Below, one piece after another: positions 12,777-21,623 of a stretch of 27,856 nucleotides of DNA (position 1 is the stretch's first letter; the number at the start of each line of letters is the position of its first letter). Origin of the DNA: CAYVKY01 sp964452115 (lineage in GTDB: Bacteria > Bacteroidota > Ignavibacteria > Tepidaquicellales > Tepidaquicellaceae); contig CAYVKY010000014.1 of assembly GCA_964452115.1 (NCBI GenBank), positions 1-27,856 on the forward strand. The letters are read 5' to 3'. Under the pieces are notes generated by a model. That model ran no database searches and had not been told where the DNA came from. It saw only the letters and a list, made by a program, of their open reading frames with translations. Made by a program: the position numbers and the translations under genes.

Positions 12777-15205
12777 AATGTGAATGACAATCTGCCTGTT
12801 GCATACCTCGGCATATATGTGCCGCCGAAAATTTCATAATGCTTTTCGTTCAGGATGTTGTAAACGTAAACACCTGCCTGAAGATTTTTGAAAATATAAT
12901 ATCCGGCACTGAAGTTTACAACTGTGTACGTGGGTACTTCGCCGATGTATGTGCCTGCAAGCCAGTCAAATTTTCTGGAGTATGTAAGCGACAGTGATGC
13001 ATCATACGCGCCCTGTTTATTATAACTGAGGGCAAGGTTGAATTTGTCCGGCGATGTATTTGAAAGTATATCAGGGTCGGATGCATTTTTTTCGACATTA
13101 AATTCATAATGCGAATAATTGCCGCTCAATGTAAGGTTTCTTGCAATCAGAACATTCACGCCGAGTTCCAGTCCGTATTGGTTCACCGAACCGACATTGG
13201 CATTCGATACCACAAACGAAGGAAGTCCGTTGAACATCGAAAGTTTTGCTCTGTCACGCGGGGAAATCTGATTGTAAACAATAGATTTTACGAGCTGTGT
13301 GTATTGCTGAATTTCCGCCGGAAGGTCAGGCGACCAAGGGGTGATATCTTTATTCACACCGGGAAGAAATGTTGTAATAAAATCTTTCAGATGATTGTAA
13401 TATATATCCGCGGTTACATAAATTCTGTCAAAAAATTCACCCTTGTATCCGAATTCGACACCGAGATTTTTTTCAACTGCAAGATTTTGATTGCCCACTG
13501 CGTAAGCGCGCGTGCCGCTGAGATTTGTTTTTATGTTATAAGAAATTCCGGTGAGTGCGGTAAGAGTGTCGTTTATCACTTTATCAATACCGATAAAGGC
13601 AGGAACCTGCGTGCCGTTTTTAAATGCGGGTGCATCGGGTGTGAGGCGGTAAAGTTCGGAATAGTTAGGCCTCTGGAAAGACCTGCTGACACTTACTCTG
13701 AACTGATGATTCTCTATCGGCGAATATACAATAGCCCCTCTCGGCGAAAACTGGCTTTCGTGAATATTTGTCCTGTCAAATCTCAGCGAGCCGACGAATT
13801 TAAGTTTTTGTGAAAAAGGGTACACTGCTTCGCCGTAAAGTCCCGTGTAATTTGCGTGGACTTCATTCGGAATTGAAGTACCGTAAGTTTGTATATTCTG
13901 AAACTGCTGCGATGCTCCGAAAATCAACTGCAGCCTTCCAAAGTGATTCAGTTTATATTGTGCATCAAGCATAATGTCGTCATCATTATCGAGAAGAGGT
14001 GCGCCAAGCATATTTGCAGAGCGGGGAACGAGCAGCCACATTGAGTCAAGGCAGTAGCGTTTCATATAATATGCATTGATGTTAACGTTATCCGAATTGT
14101 ATCCTGCAAGCACATAAGGCCTTTCAGTATTTTTTACAAACGTTCTTCCTAATCCGAACACAAATGTTTCGTTTGCATTATTCGAATACCCTGCTTCAAG
14201 TTTTAATTTTTTACTTGCGCTGATATCATAGTCAACTCTGAGTGCGCCGTAGTTAGAATAAGTATTTCTGTCATCGCTTGTAAGCGGTTTGGATTCAAGC
14301 GGCAAACCGGGGTATTCCAGATATTTCAGTGAGTCGCGCCTGTTAGCAAAGTTAAGCGACTGCGACCTGCCCAATGAAATTTTATATGAAAATTTATTTC
14401 CTATTAATCCTGCATATCTTGCGTCCGCGCGGAAGGTTTTATAATCGCCTCCGACAAATGAAATCTTTCCGCCTTGTATATCCCTCGGTGCATACGAAAT
14501 CATGTTAAGAACTCCGTTGAATGCATTCGCGCCGTAGAGCGATGCCGACGGACCGCGAATAAATTCGATTCGCGCATAATCGTCAACGGGATATGAAAAT
14601 GAATTCCACTCAACCGCTCCCAGCAGCGGCATTGCAACGTCGCGTCCGTCCTGCAGCACAAGAATCCTGCGGTTAAGTCCGCCGTTGAAACCGCGTGTAT
14701 TCACGATGTAATCGGTTGCACCGTTTTTCAAAATATCCAGTCCGTTCATTCCTGAAAGTGCGCCTGCAATCTGATTGCCGCGCGCTTTTTCGTTAATTGT
14801 TTCGGGGTAAAGCACATCAACTGCTGCGGGTGCATCCACAAGCCGTTCGTAATTTTTAGTTACGCCGTACACATACACATCATTCAGTTTATATGTTTTC
14901 GGTGTTAAATTAATTTCAATTAATTGATTCTTTGAAGTAACTTTAATTTTCTCTGAATATGATTTGTAATTTTCTGTTTCATCAATTGTCAGTGTATAGT
15001 CATTCTCTGACGGAAGGTTTATTTTGAATATTCCTTCAGAATCCGTCACACTTGATTTTGTGACGCTGCTGCCGCTGATAATAACCGTTATACCGCTGAC
15101 GGGTTGTTTCGACTGCTCATCATAAATTTTACCGCTGATATCTGTTTGTGAAAAACAATTTGAGACTGCTAATACAATAAAAGTAAAGTAATATAAAAAT
15201 TTCAT
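12773..15205 (-). CDS. TonB-dependent outer-membrane receptor
   Basis: An 810-aa protein with signal peptide (MKFLYYFTFIVLAVSNCFSQ). Residues ~22-100 form a carboxypeptidase-regulatory-like beta-sandwich (ISGKIYDEQSKQPVSGITV, DSEGIFKINLP), ~125-240 the plug (NQIAGALSGMNGLDILKNG, VNTRGFNGGLNRRILVLQDGRD, ARIEFIRGPSASLYGANAFNGVLN), and the rest the 22-strand barrel, ending in the aromatic SFTF. It imports a ligand into the periplasm using TonB-ExbBD energy; the ligand is not readable (no SusD partner, so a glycan is less likely). Its ATG overlaps the stop of the upstream MFS gene as TAATG, so it is the last gene of a three-gene operon with a secreted peptidase first. This suggests uptake of a peptide, metal complex or cofactor. 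Confidence 0.9.
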   Translation of the reverse strand: MKFLYYFTFIVLAVSNCFSQTDISGKIYDEQSKQPVSGITVIISGSSVTKSSVTDSEGIFKINLPSENDYTLTIDETENYKSYSEKIKVTSKNQLIEINLTPKTYKLNDVYVYGVTKNYERLVDAPAAVDVLYPETINEKARGNQIAGALSGMNGLDILKNGATDYIVNTRGFNGGLNRRILVLQDGRDVAMPLLGAVEWNSFSYPVDDYARIEFIRGPSASLYGANAFNGVLNMISYAPRDIQGGKISFVGGDYKTFRADARYAGLIGNKFSYKISLGRSQSLNFANRRDSLKYLEYPGLPLESKPLTSDDRNTYSNYGALRVDYDISASKKLKLEAGYSNNANETFVFGLGRTFVKNTERPYVLAGYNSDNVNINAYYMKRYCLDSMWLLVPRSANMLGAPLLDNDDDIMLDAQYKLNHFGRLQLIFGASQQFQNIQTYGTSIPNEVHANYTGLYGEAVYPFSQKLKFVGSLRFDRTNIHESQFSPRGAIVYSPIENHQFRVSVSRSFQRPNYSELYRLTPDAPAFKNGTQVPAFIGIDKVINDTLTALTGISYNIKTNLSGTRAYAVGNQNLAVEKNLGVEFGYKGEFFDRIYVTADIYYNHLKDFITTFLPGVNKDITPWSPDLPAEIQQYTQLVKSIVYNQISPRDRAKLSMFNGLPSFVVSNANVGSVNQYGLELGVNVLIARNLTLSGNYSHYEFNVEKNASDPDILSNTSPDKFNLALSYNKQGAYDASLSLTYSRKFDWLAGTYIGEVPTYTVVNFSAGYYIFKNLQAGVYVYNILNEKHYEIFGGTYMPRYATGRLSFTF

Positions 15206-16368
15206 TAATTTGAATTTTGTTTTATAAAGATTAACAGAAAAAATAAAATTATAATTGCATTAATTGCCGCCGCATAAAACACCCAGTACACGCCCGAAAC
15301 AGCGTTCATAGCAAATACGATTCCTCCGAGTACAGGACCGAGAGACTGCCCGAGCTGCGACACCGAGCGGTTAAGTGAAATTAAGCCGCCCCTGTTTTCG
15401 GAGCTGATGCGTCTGATAATATAATTCTGAATGTTCGGCAGGTTAATCCCGTGCGCGGCTCCGAAAAGTACCGCAGGGATAAGCAGCACCTGCCAGCTTG
15501 GAACAAAAGGCATCATCACAAGGCTTACAGCATAAGCAGCAAACACCAAAATGAAAATGCTTTTCACGGATAATTTTTGAGAAATTTTTCCGTAAAAAAT
15601 TGAAATCACCGCCATAGTTACGGTTACAATCGAAAGGCATAAACCGATTTCAAAGGGAGATGAATCAAACTTTCTTTTTAAAAGGAACGGAAGATATGTA
15701 AGATAAGCCGAAAATAAAATTATAAATGTAAAAAGGCTGATAACGAGTACGGGGATGAGATTATTCTTAACCGTTGTGCGGTAAGCATCAAGAAAATATT
15801 TTTTCAGGTTTATTTTTTTTCCGGCGCTTGTTTCAGGGAGTGCATACCAAATCCATATCCCGACCGGTATTGCTGCAAGCGGCAGGTAAAAAATATATTT
15901 CCAGGAATATCCCGCAAGAAATCCGCCCAGTACGGGAAACACCGCTGTACCGATATTCAGTACGCTGTTGTTGTATCCCAGAATTTTGCTTTGCTCATCT
16001 TTCAGAAAAAAGTCCGCTATTAAAATCACATTCATAGCGCCGAGAGATGAAGCGCCGATACCTTCCAGAAATCTTAGAATTAATAGAATGTGAAAATTAT
16101 TTGTAAGTGAACAGAAAAATCCCGTAATGCCGTAAAGCACCAGCGAAGATGAGAGAATAATTTTTCTTCCGTGCCTGTCCGATAAAATTCCGAAAATGAA
16201 AGTGAGTATAATACCGGGCAGCGTGAAGACCGATATTATCAATCCGATTTCGCTGCCCTTTATTCCTAACTCTTCCGACATTTTCGGGAATGCAGGATTT
16301 ACCGACGTCAGTCCCATTACCGCAAAAAGTGAAACGCAGAATATTATTAACAGTATATTCCTTTTCAC
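15205..16368 (-). CDS. Major facilitator superfamily transporter (DHA1-like)
   Basis: A 387-aa inner-membrane protein with twelve hydrophobic segments and a central charged loop near residues ~190-200. MFS motif A appears as GILSDRHGRK (60-69) after helix 2, and FLEGIGASSLGAMNV in helix 4 is of DHA1 type. The start is GTG at 16368, 3 bases after the stop of the peptidase gene; the stop shares one base with the start of the TonB receptor. Co-translation with a TonB receptor suggests it carries the same ligand across the inner membrane, as RhtX/FptX-type MFS proteins do for siderophores; drug or sugar efflux is the alternative. Substrate unknown. Confidence 0.88.
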   Translation of the reverse strand: MKRNILLIIFCVSLFAVMGLTSVNPAFPKMSEELGIKGSEIGLIISVFTLPGIILTFIFGILSDRHGRKIILSSSLVLYGITGFFCSLTNNFHILLILRFLEGIGASSLGAMNVILIADFFLKDEQSKILGYNNSVLNIGTAVFPVLGGFLAGYSWKYIFYLPLAAIPVGIWIWYALPETSAGKKINLKKYFLDAYRTTVKNNLIPVLVISLFTFIILFSAYLTYLPFLLKRKFDSSPFEIGLCLSIVTVTMAVISIFYGKISQKLSVKSIFILVFAAYAVSLVMMPFVPSWQVLLIPAVLFGAAHGINLPNIQNYIIRRISSENRGGLISLNRSVSQLGQSLGPVLGGIVFAMNAVSGVYWVFYAAAINAIIILFFLLIFIKQNSN

Positions 16369-16371
16369 TAT

Positions 16372-17988
16372 TTAGAATTTGATATATTCTGTACCCATAT
16401 TAAACACGATATCTACGGGGATATTTGCGGAGTTAATTCTGTCCAGGTCTTTCTGAAGTTCCGTGCCGATAACACCGTCCGTTTCGATTAATTTTTTTGC
16501 AAGGTTATAATCGCCGTTGCCCTGTAACGTTAGAATCTGCTGCACCGATGCGGTAACGGCTTCTTTCATTTTATCAAAATTGACTGAGTATGTGCCGTCA
16601 TCGTGGCGGATAAATGCTCCCATTTTTTCGAAAAAGTAAAAGCGCATTATGTTTGCTTTGCCGTGTGCGCTTGCTGCGCCAAACCTGCTTGAACGGAATA
16701 TGCCCGAGAGAAAAGTAACATAATTGTCCATCAGTTCGCCGGTTGTCAGGTCGCCTGATTCATAAAGTTTGGTGATAATATATAGTCCCAGAATGTCCGC
16801 CTTGCCTTCTTCAATTCCCGAGTACTGCTCTTTAAGCGCTTCTCTGACAGTGCTTTTTCCGTCAATTGTATTTTTGATTCCGAGCCCGTGCGCTACTTCG
16901 TGGAAAGTTGTATTCTCAAAAAACGGGTCAAACTTAACATTATGTCTTTGGTCAGGTGAAATCAGGAGTTCGGATATCGGCTTTACGATATTATCAAACT
17001 TTGCTTTCATAATATTTTTCAACTGTAAGCGGCGTGAACCTTTAAGCAGCTGAACCTGCTCATCATTCGGAAGATTAATTGCAATTGTTTTGCTTCCGGA
17101 ATTGCAGTCGCCTGCATAATAAAGCGCATCATATACGTTAAGGTCAGAGCCTGAGCCCGGAGTTTCACTCTTGTATTTTTCATCAACGGGAAGTCCCTTT
17201 TGAATATCCGGCAGCATTGCGATATATTTGGATAGACGCTTCGTCCAGTCGAGGTCTTTGACAAGCACATACGATTCAAACGAAGTTTTACATCCGTAAA
17301 GTGCATCTGTGTAATTTTCAATCGGACCAATTACAAAATCAAGGTTTGAATTTTTTACATCCATCCACTTCATATCGCTTCCCTGATATTTATCTGTCTG
17401 AAAAGCATCCGCCCTCAGGCGCAGATAATCTGCAAAATCTTTATCAACTGAAATATCCGCCGCTTTGCGAAGCAGTGACGCAGCTTCGTCGAGTTTTTCC
17501 TTGTATGCTTTGGAATACATTATGTTTACAAGTTTGCCGTCGCTGCCGCGTTTTAAAATTGAATACGGCGAAGTTTTTGCAGGGTCGGAAAAACTTTCAA
17601 ATTCTTCTTTAGTCATATCGGCAGGGTAGAAGTTCGCGCCTGCGGGCTTCTGTTCCACTCCCGTAATAAACGGTTTAAAACCGTCAAGGTCATCCCATGG
17701 ACCGTAATTTATAATAGCAAATCTTTTTTCGTATTCATTTGTAATATTCTTTAAAAGTGCATCCTTGTCTCCGTAATTCTGCATCCAGAAAAGTTCATCC
17801 ATGATTTTTGCAGCATCAACAAGAATTTTAAATACACTTTTTTCATTTTCGGAAAGGTACGAAAGGTCAGCGCTTAGCGTAACCGGTTTGTATCTTTCCA
17901 CTTTTGTCTTTATGTCCATATCCTGACTGAAAGATTTGTTAATAAAAATCAGTGCAATTAATACTGATAATAGGTATTTCATCTTCAT
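16372..17988 (-). CDS. Exported zinc peptidase, dipeptidyl-peptidase III (M49)-like
   Basis: A 538-aa protein with signal peptide (MKMKYLLSVLIALIFINKSFSQ). Zinc-site motifs: FHEVAHGLG (HEVAH at 363-367) and EEGKADILGLY (~393-403), which correspond to the HExxGH and EExRAE motifs of M49, with the shorter HExxH form. Upstream blocks INYGPWDDLDGFKPF, KPAGANFYPADM, DFVIGPIENYTDALYG and YYAGDCNSGSKTIAINLPND are those I associate with bacterial proteins annotated 'dipeptidyl-peptidase 3 family'. It would cleave peptides in the periplasm or at the cell surface. First gene of the operon with the MFS transporter (3-base gap) and TonB receptor, so peptide processing tied to import is plausible. Length and motifs complete. 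Confidence 0.82.
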   Translation of the reverse strand: MKMKYLLSVLIALIFINKSFSQDMDIKTKVERYKPVTLSADLSYLSENEKSVFKILVDAAKIMDELFWMQNYGDKDALLKNITNEYEKRFAIINYGPWDDLDGFKPFITGVEQKPAGANFYPADMTKEEFESFSDPAKTSPYSILKRGSDGKLVNIMYSKAYKEKLDEAASLLRKAADISVDKDFADYLRLRADAFQTDKYQGSDMKWMDVKNSNLDFVIGPIENYTDALYGCKTSFESYVLVKDLDWTKRLSKYIAMLPDIQKGLPVDEKYKSETPGSGSDLNVYDALYYAGDCNSGSKTIAINLPNDEQVQLLKGSRRLQLKNIMKAKFDNIVKPISELLISPDQRHNVKFDPFFENTTFHEVAHGLGIKNTIDGKSTVREALKEQYSGIEEGKADILGLYIITKLYESGDLTTGELMDNYVTFLSGIFRSSRFGAASAHGKANIMRFYFFEKMGAFIRHDDGTYSVNFDKMKEAVTASVQQILTLQGNGDYNLAKKLIETDGVIGTELQKDLDRINSANIPVDIVFNMGTEYIKF

Positions 17989-18231
17989 AATTTTAAATTT
18001 TTAACAATATTATAAAATCGAAATAGATTTACAATTCAATATGAAAAGGGATAATATGTGAATTAAAAATGGAGAATATTTTGCACATGCTCTCCGGTTT
18101 GGGAAGGCTATAATAGGGGACGGCAAAAATGAATATCAAATTTTTGTGAATCATAATTAATGTTTTTTTAATAATAAATTTTATTATTTTAATGATAATT
18201 TATTAATTATTTATTAATTAAAAACCAAAAT

Positions 18232-19788
18232 ATGCAAAAGATTACCGTTCTACTGTTTTTGTTTTTAGTCGTATCATCTTCAATTATATTCGCGCAGGAT
18301 GGAACACGTGCGATGGACTATAACGCGAGGTCTATCGGCAGGGGAGGCGTGAGTATCGGGTTTTTTGATAACAATGAACTTATGATTACTAATCCTGCAG
18401 GTTTATCATTTCTTGAAAGAAGAAACATAGATTTAAATTCTATTTTTATGATAACGCGTCCGACATTCAAAAATTATGTTACAACAGACGCAGGCACGGC
18501 TACTTCAACCGAACTGAACGATAAAGAAGGATATAAGACCTTATATGTCCTTCCGAGCCTTTCATACACGCATAAAATTCCGGGAAGCAGATTCACATTC
18601 GGAGCGGGCGTATTTACTGCCGGCGGTATGGGTGCGGAATATGATTTGAAAAATAAATTGCTGACGGACGGTCAGGGCGGCTATTTAGAAGCGAAATACA
18701 GGTCAAGACTTTTCAATCTTCAGGGCGGACTGACAGGTTCGTATCTTATTACGAATCAATTTTCAGTCGGCGTGTCCGCGCATCTGGTATATTCCACATT
18801 GGAAATGAAAAATCCTTTCAGTATGCTGCCGTCAATTATGCAGGGTGATATGGGAGCATCATACGGACATATGACATTCGGACAGCATTTTTCAATGCCG
18901 ATGGATACAGTGCATATGGGATTGGGATATTCGGAACTTACATCACTTGCAGATATTAAAGAACTCAGAACATTAAGCTATAATTTCAAATTCGGACTGG
19001 CATACAAAGTATCCGACCAATTTTCTGTCGGCGCTTCATATTCAACTAAAGTGCCGTTAAAATATACCAACGGTTCGGCAAATCTCGATATGTCCGCACA
19101 GTTTGCAGATGCATCAAAGAGAGAGACTATAAATCTGATAAATAAATATCATATCAGTCCTGCACAGGCGCAGTCGCTTGTGCTTGCAAACTATACTGCA
19201 CTCGGAATTGATATCACGAAAGGATTTACTGCGCAATATGATATTGACAACGATTTTTCAATTCCGATGTTTGCCGGTGTCGGTATGAAATTTTCACCGT
19301 CAAAAAGAGTAAGACTCGGTTTGGACTTCGAATGGATTAACTGGTCAGATTCTTATAATAAAATGTCACTGACACTTAAGAACGGAGACAATTCAAATAT
19401 TAACCGCCTGCTCGGACAAGGCGGCAGCGGACAGACTAATATGAGCATTGATTATCCGATGAACTGGAAAGATGCGTATATCATAAAAATCGGCGGTGAA
19501 TATGATTTAAGCAGCAAAGTAATGGTGCGTGCAGGATACTCATTCGGTTCAAATCCTATTCCGGCCGAAACACAAATTGCGGTTATCCCCGGGATTTTAG
19601 TGCATCACATTGCAGTAGGAAGCAGCATATATGTAACTCCGAATTTCCTTGTAAACCTTGCATTGGAGTATGCTCCGAAAAATTCGGTTGACGTAAGCCA
19701 GAGCATAATGGCTCACGAATATGACGGCAGCACATTAGGTGTGGATAATCTTCTCGGACACATATCGCTGACATATTTTCTTAAGTAA
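18232..19788 (+). CDS. Outer-membrane transport protein, FadL/OmpP1/TodX-like
   Basis: A 518-aa protein with signal peptide (MQKITVLLFLFLVVSSSIIFAQ), then a FadL-like N-terminus: ARSIGRGGVSIGFFDNNELMITNPAGLSFL, where NPAGL (54-58) is the family hallmark in the hatch region. The rest alternates hydrophobic and polar residues as in a 14-stranded barrel (SVGVSAHLVYS, KFGLAYKVSDQFSVGASYS, RLGLDFEWINWSDSY, KVMVRAGYSFGSNPIP) and ends in LTYFLK. FadL proteins let long-chain fatty acids or hydrophobic compounds diffuse through the outer membrane; the substrate here is unknown. Divergent from the peptidase operon across 243 AT-rich bases, followed by a terminator. Confidence 0.82.
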   Translation: MQKITVLLFLFLVVSSSIIFAQDGTRAMDYNARSIGRGGVSIGFFDNNELMITNPAGLSFLERRNIDLNSIFMITRPTFKNYVTTDAGTATSTELNDKEGYKTLYVLPSLSYTHKIPGSRFTFGAGVFTAGGMGAEYDLKNKLLTDGQGGYLEAKYRSRLFNLQGGLTGSYLITNQFSVGVSAHLVYSTLEMKNPFSMLPSIMQGDMGASYGHMTFGQHFSMPMDTVHMGLGYSELTSLADIKELRTLSYNFKFGLAYKVSDQFSVGASYSTKVPLKYTNGSANLDMSAQFADASKRETINLINKYHISPAQAQSLVLANYTALGIDITKGFTAQYDIDNDFSIPMFAGVGMKFSPSKRVRLGLDFEWINWSDSYNKMSLTLKNGDNSNINRLLGQGGSGQTNMSIDYPMNWKDAYIIKIGGEYDLSSKVMVRAGYSFGSNPIPAETQIAVIPGILVHHIAVGSSIYVTPNFLVNLALEYAPKNSVDVSQSIMAHEYDGSTLGVDNLLGHISLTYFLK

Positions 19789-19814
19789 TTCAAAATAAAT
19801 ATTTTTTCATAACT

Positions 19815-19848
19815 AGGTTACTGTTTAAAAGCAGTAACCTTTTTTTTT
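19815..19848 (+). terminator. Intrinsic terminator after the FadL-like gene
   Basis: Perfect 9-base stem AGGTTACTG / CAGTAACCT around an 8-base loop, followed by eight or more Ts. The minus-strand metallophosphoesterase ends inside its T-run at 19847. Confidence 0.88.
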
Positions 19849-21136
19849 ATTTTTTTCTGAATATGAGTTTTGTAATCTCGGGAGGGCAGTTAAGACGAAT
19901 CGGAAGTCCCACCGTGCCGATTCCGCGTGAAACGTACATATTGAAATTATTTTTTGAGAAATATCCCTGAACGTATTTACTGACGGAAGAAGCAAAAGAA
20001 AAAGCGGTGTTTCCGATTTTTGCAAAAACGACCTGCCCGCCGTGAGTGTGTCCGCTCAGCATCAGGTCATAATTTTTTTCAGTCAGGTCATCGAAAACAT
20101 AAGGTTTGTGATAAAGCAGAATTTTTTTTGTTTTCGAAAAATCGATGCCGCCTGATTTTGCCATATTTTCAGCACCGTTAAAAGTATCGTCGAGGTATTT
20201 GTAAACATCCTTGTTCACGGTTCCGGCACTCGCACGTGTGTCTTCCGTTCCGGAAATAATTAGCGGAGTGTTATTTACAAAAATTATTTTTGAATCATTA
20301 CGCAGCATTTTTATATCGGTATCTGCGGATATTGCATTTGCAATTATGTCGGGTTTAGAAAAATAGTCGTGATTTCCAAGCGTTGCATACACACCGTGTT
20401 TTGCTTCCAGTCCCGAAAAAGTTTTGACAAATGGATATACTTCATTTTCTTTTGTGTTCGTAATATCGCCGGGAATGCAGATAATATCGGAGCCGAGCGA
20501 ATTGATTGCGGAAACGTATTCCATAAGCGTGTCTTCCTGCATATATGGTCCGCAGTGAATGTCGCTGACCAGCGTCATAGAAAATCCGTCAAGTCCGGCA
20601 GGCAGCGCATCGGGATACACATCCTGATAAGTAATATCAAATTTATCTTTTCTAAGAATACCGACACCCGAACCTATGAATGCATATCCGGCGATAAAAA
20701 ATCCCGCACCTGCTATAAAGTCTCTTCTGGATTTATTGAATTTTACAACGTTCTTTTTTGATTTCAGATTTTCAATTTTATTTCTGGCTGCTTTGAATTT
20801 TTTAATCAGATAATATATCAAAGCAAACGGAGATTTGATGATTGAATAAACCGATATCACAAGTCCCGTGAAAAGCGAACCCATCTGATAAACAAAAAAG
20901 GGAATCACATAAACGTAATAGATAAAAACGGGAAGCGATGCCATTTCCATTCTTGAAAGAATGAAAATAAGATAAGGAACATTAAAAAGAAAAATCAGAA
21001 ATAAAATTATTCTTTTTCTGAAATTAATATTTTTACGTTTCAGAAAACCCCTTAATGAAAATAAGGTCACATTCTGAAAAGTCAGAAGAAGTGTGAAGAG
21101 TATCAGAGAAAAAAATATTCTGCCCGCAGGTGACAT
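19847..21136 (-). CDS. Membrane-anchored calcineurin-like metallophosphoesterase (YkuE/YaeI-like)
   Basis: A 429-aa protein. Residues 1-110 hold about four membrane helices. A basic linker (111-138) follows, then SRRDFIAGAGFFIAGYAF (136-153), which has the twin-arginine pattern followed by a hydrophobic stretch. From ~185 comes a complete two-metal phosphoesterase: SDIHCG, PGDITN, LGNHDY, YHKP and SGHTHGGQ, in canonical order. YkuE-like enzymes hydrolyse phosphoesters, in some cases the pyrophosphate of lipid A precursors; the substrate here is not known. With four helices before it the twin-arginine segment would be cytoplasmic, so the catalytic domain should end up in the periplasm, tethered to the membrane. 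Monocistronic and convergent with the FadL-like gene. Confidence 0.87.
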   Translation of the reverse strand: MSPAGRIFFSLILFTLLLTFQNVTLFSLRGFLKRKNINFRKRIILFLIFLFNVPYLIFILSRMEMASLPVFIYYVYVIPFFVYQMGSLFTGLVISVYSIIKSPFALIYYLIKKFKAARNKIENLKSKKNVVKFNKSRRDFIAGAGFFIAGYAFIGSGVGILRKDKFDITYQDVYPDALPAGLDGFSMTLVSDIHCGPYMQEDTLMEYVSAINSLGSDIICIPGDITNTKENEVYPFVKTFSGLEAKHGVYATLGNHDYFSKPDIIANAISADTDIKMLRNDSKIIFVNNTPLIISGTEDTRASAGTVNKDVYKYLDDTFNGAENMAKSGGIDFSKTKKILLYHKPYVFDDLTEKNYDLMLSGHTHGGQVVFAKIGNTAFSFASSVSKYVQGYFSKNNFNMYVSRGIGTVGLPIRLNCPPEITKLIFRKK

Positions 21137-21221
21137 CAGAAATTCAAATTTAATTTACTTGTTGTCAATTTATGAAAAATATCCTCAAATAGCGATAAAT
21201 AAAGGTGCTTTAAAATGTTTA

Positions 21222-21252
21222 TTGCTTTTTTAGATTCATAATTTTATCTTTG
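21222..21252 (+). promoter_or_regulatory. Bacteroidota-type housekeeping promoter of the HU gene
   Basis: TTG (21222-21224), 20 bases, then TATCTTTG (21245-21252), matching the TTG / TAnnTTTG pattern of Bacteroidota primary sigma promoters. A 5' UTR of about 28 bases without Shine-Dalgarno follows. Confidence 0.6.
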
Positions 21253-21285
21253 TTGGTAAATATTTTTAAAAATTAATCAACTAGT

Positions 21286-21567
21286 ATGAACAAAGAACAA
21301 CTCATTACAAAGATTGCAACAGATGTTGAAATCTCAAAAGCTCAGGCAAAATTGTCATTAGAATCATTCCTTGATGCTGTAAAGAAATCTTTAAAGAAGG
21401 GTGAGAAAGTTGCTTTAGTCGGTTTTGGTACATTTTCAGTATCAAAAAGAAAAGCCCGCAACGGAAGAAATCCGGCCACAAACCAAGTTATTAAAATTCC
21501 TGCGAAAAACGTCATTAAATTCAAAGCGGGCAAAGAATTTACAGGCGTTGTAAACAAAAAGAAATAA
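21286..21567 (+). CDS. hup: HU-family DNA-binding protein
   Basis: A 93-aa histone-like protein, the normal HU length. N-terminal helices MNKEQLITKIATDVEISKAQAKLSLESFLDAV form the dimer interface; GEKVALVGFGTFSVSKRKARNGRNPATN is the HU signature that starts the DNA-gripping arm, with the intercalating Pro in RNPATN; KNVIKFKAGKEF follows and the C-terminus is Lys-rich. It bends and compacts DNA as a dimer in the nucleoid. Monocistronic, with a clear promoter upstream and a strong terminator downstream, consistent with high expression. Nothing separates it from housekeeping HU. Confidence 0.95.
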   Translation: MNKEQLITKIATDVEISKAQAKLSLESFLDAVKKSLKKGEKVALVGFGTFSVSKRKARNGRNPATNQVIKIPAKNVIKFKAGKEFTGVVNKKK

Positions 21568-21591
21568 CTGTTAAGTGTTGATAACCGTTCT

Positions 21592-21623
21592 AAGGCATTA
21601 TGATATTGCATAATGCCTTTTTT
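21592..21623 (+). terminator. Intrinsic terminator of the HU gene
   Basis: Perfect 11-base stem AAGGCATTATG / CATAATGCCTT with loop ATATTG, running into T6. It abuts the stop codon of the convergent protease gene at 21622. Confidence 0.88.

Noticed and set aside
13109..13813. Open frame of 234 codons on + inside the TonB receptor gene
   Set aside because: Antisense shadow of a well-supported 810-aa protein; Cys/Arg-rich composition and no domain.
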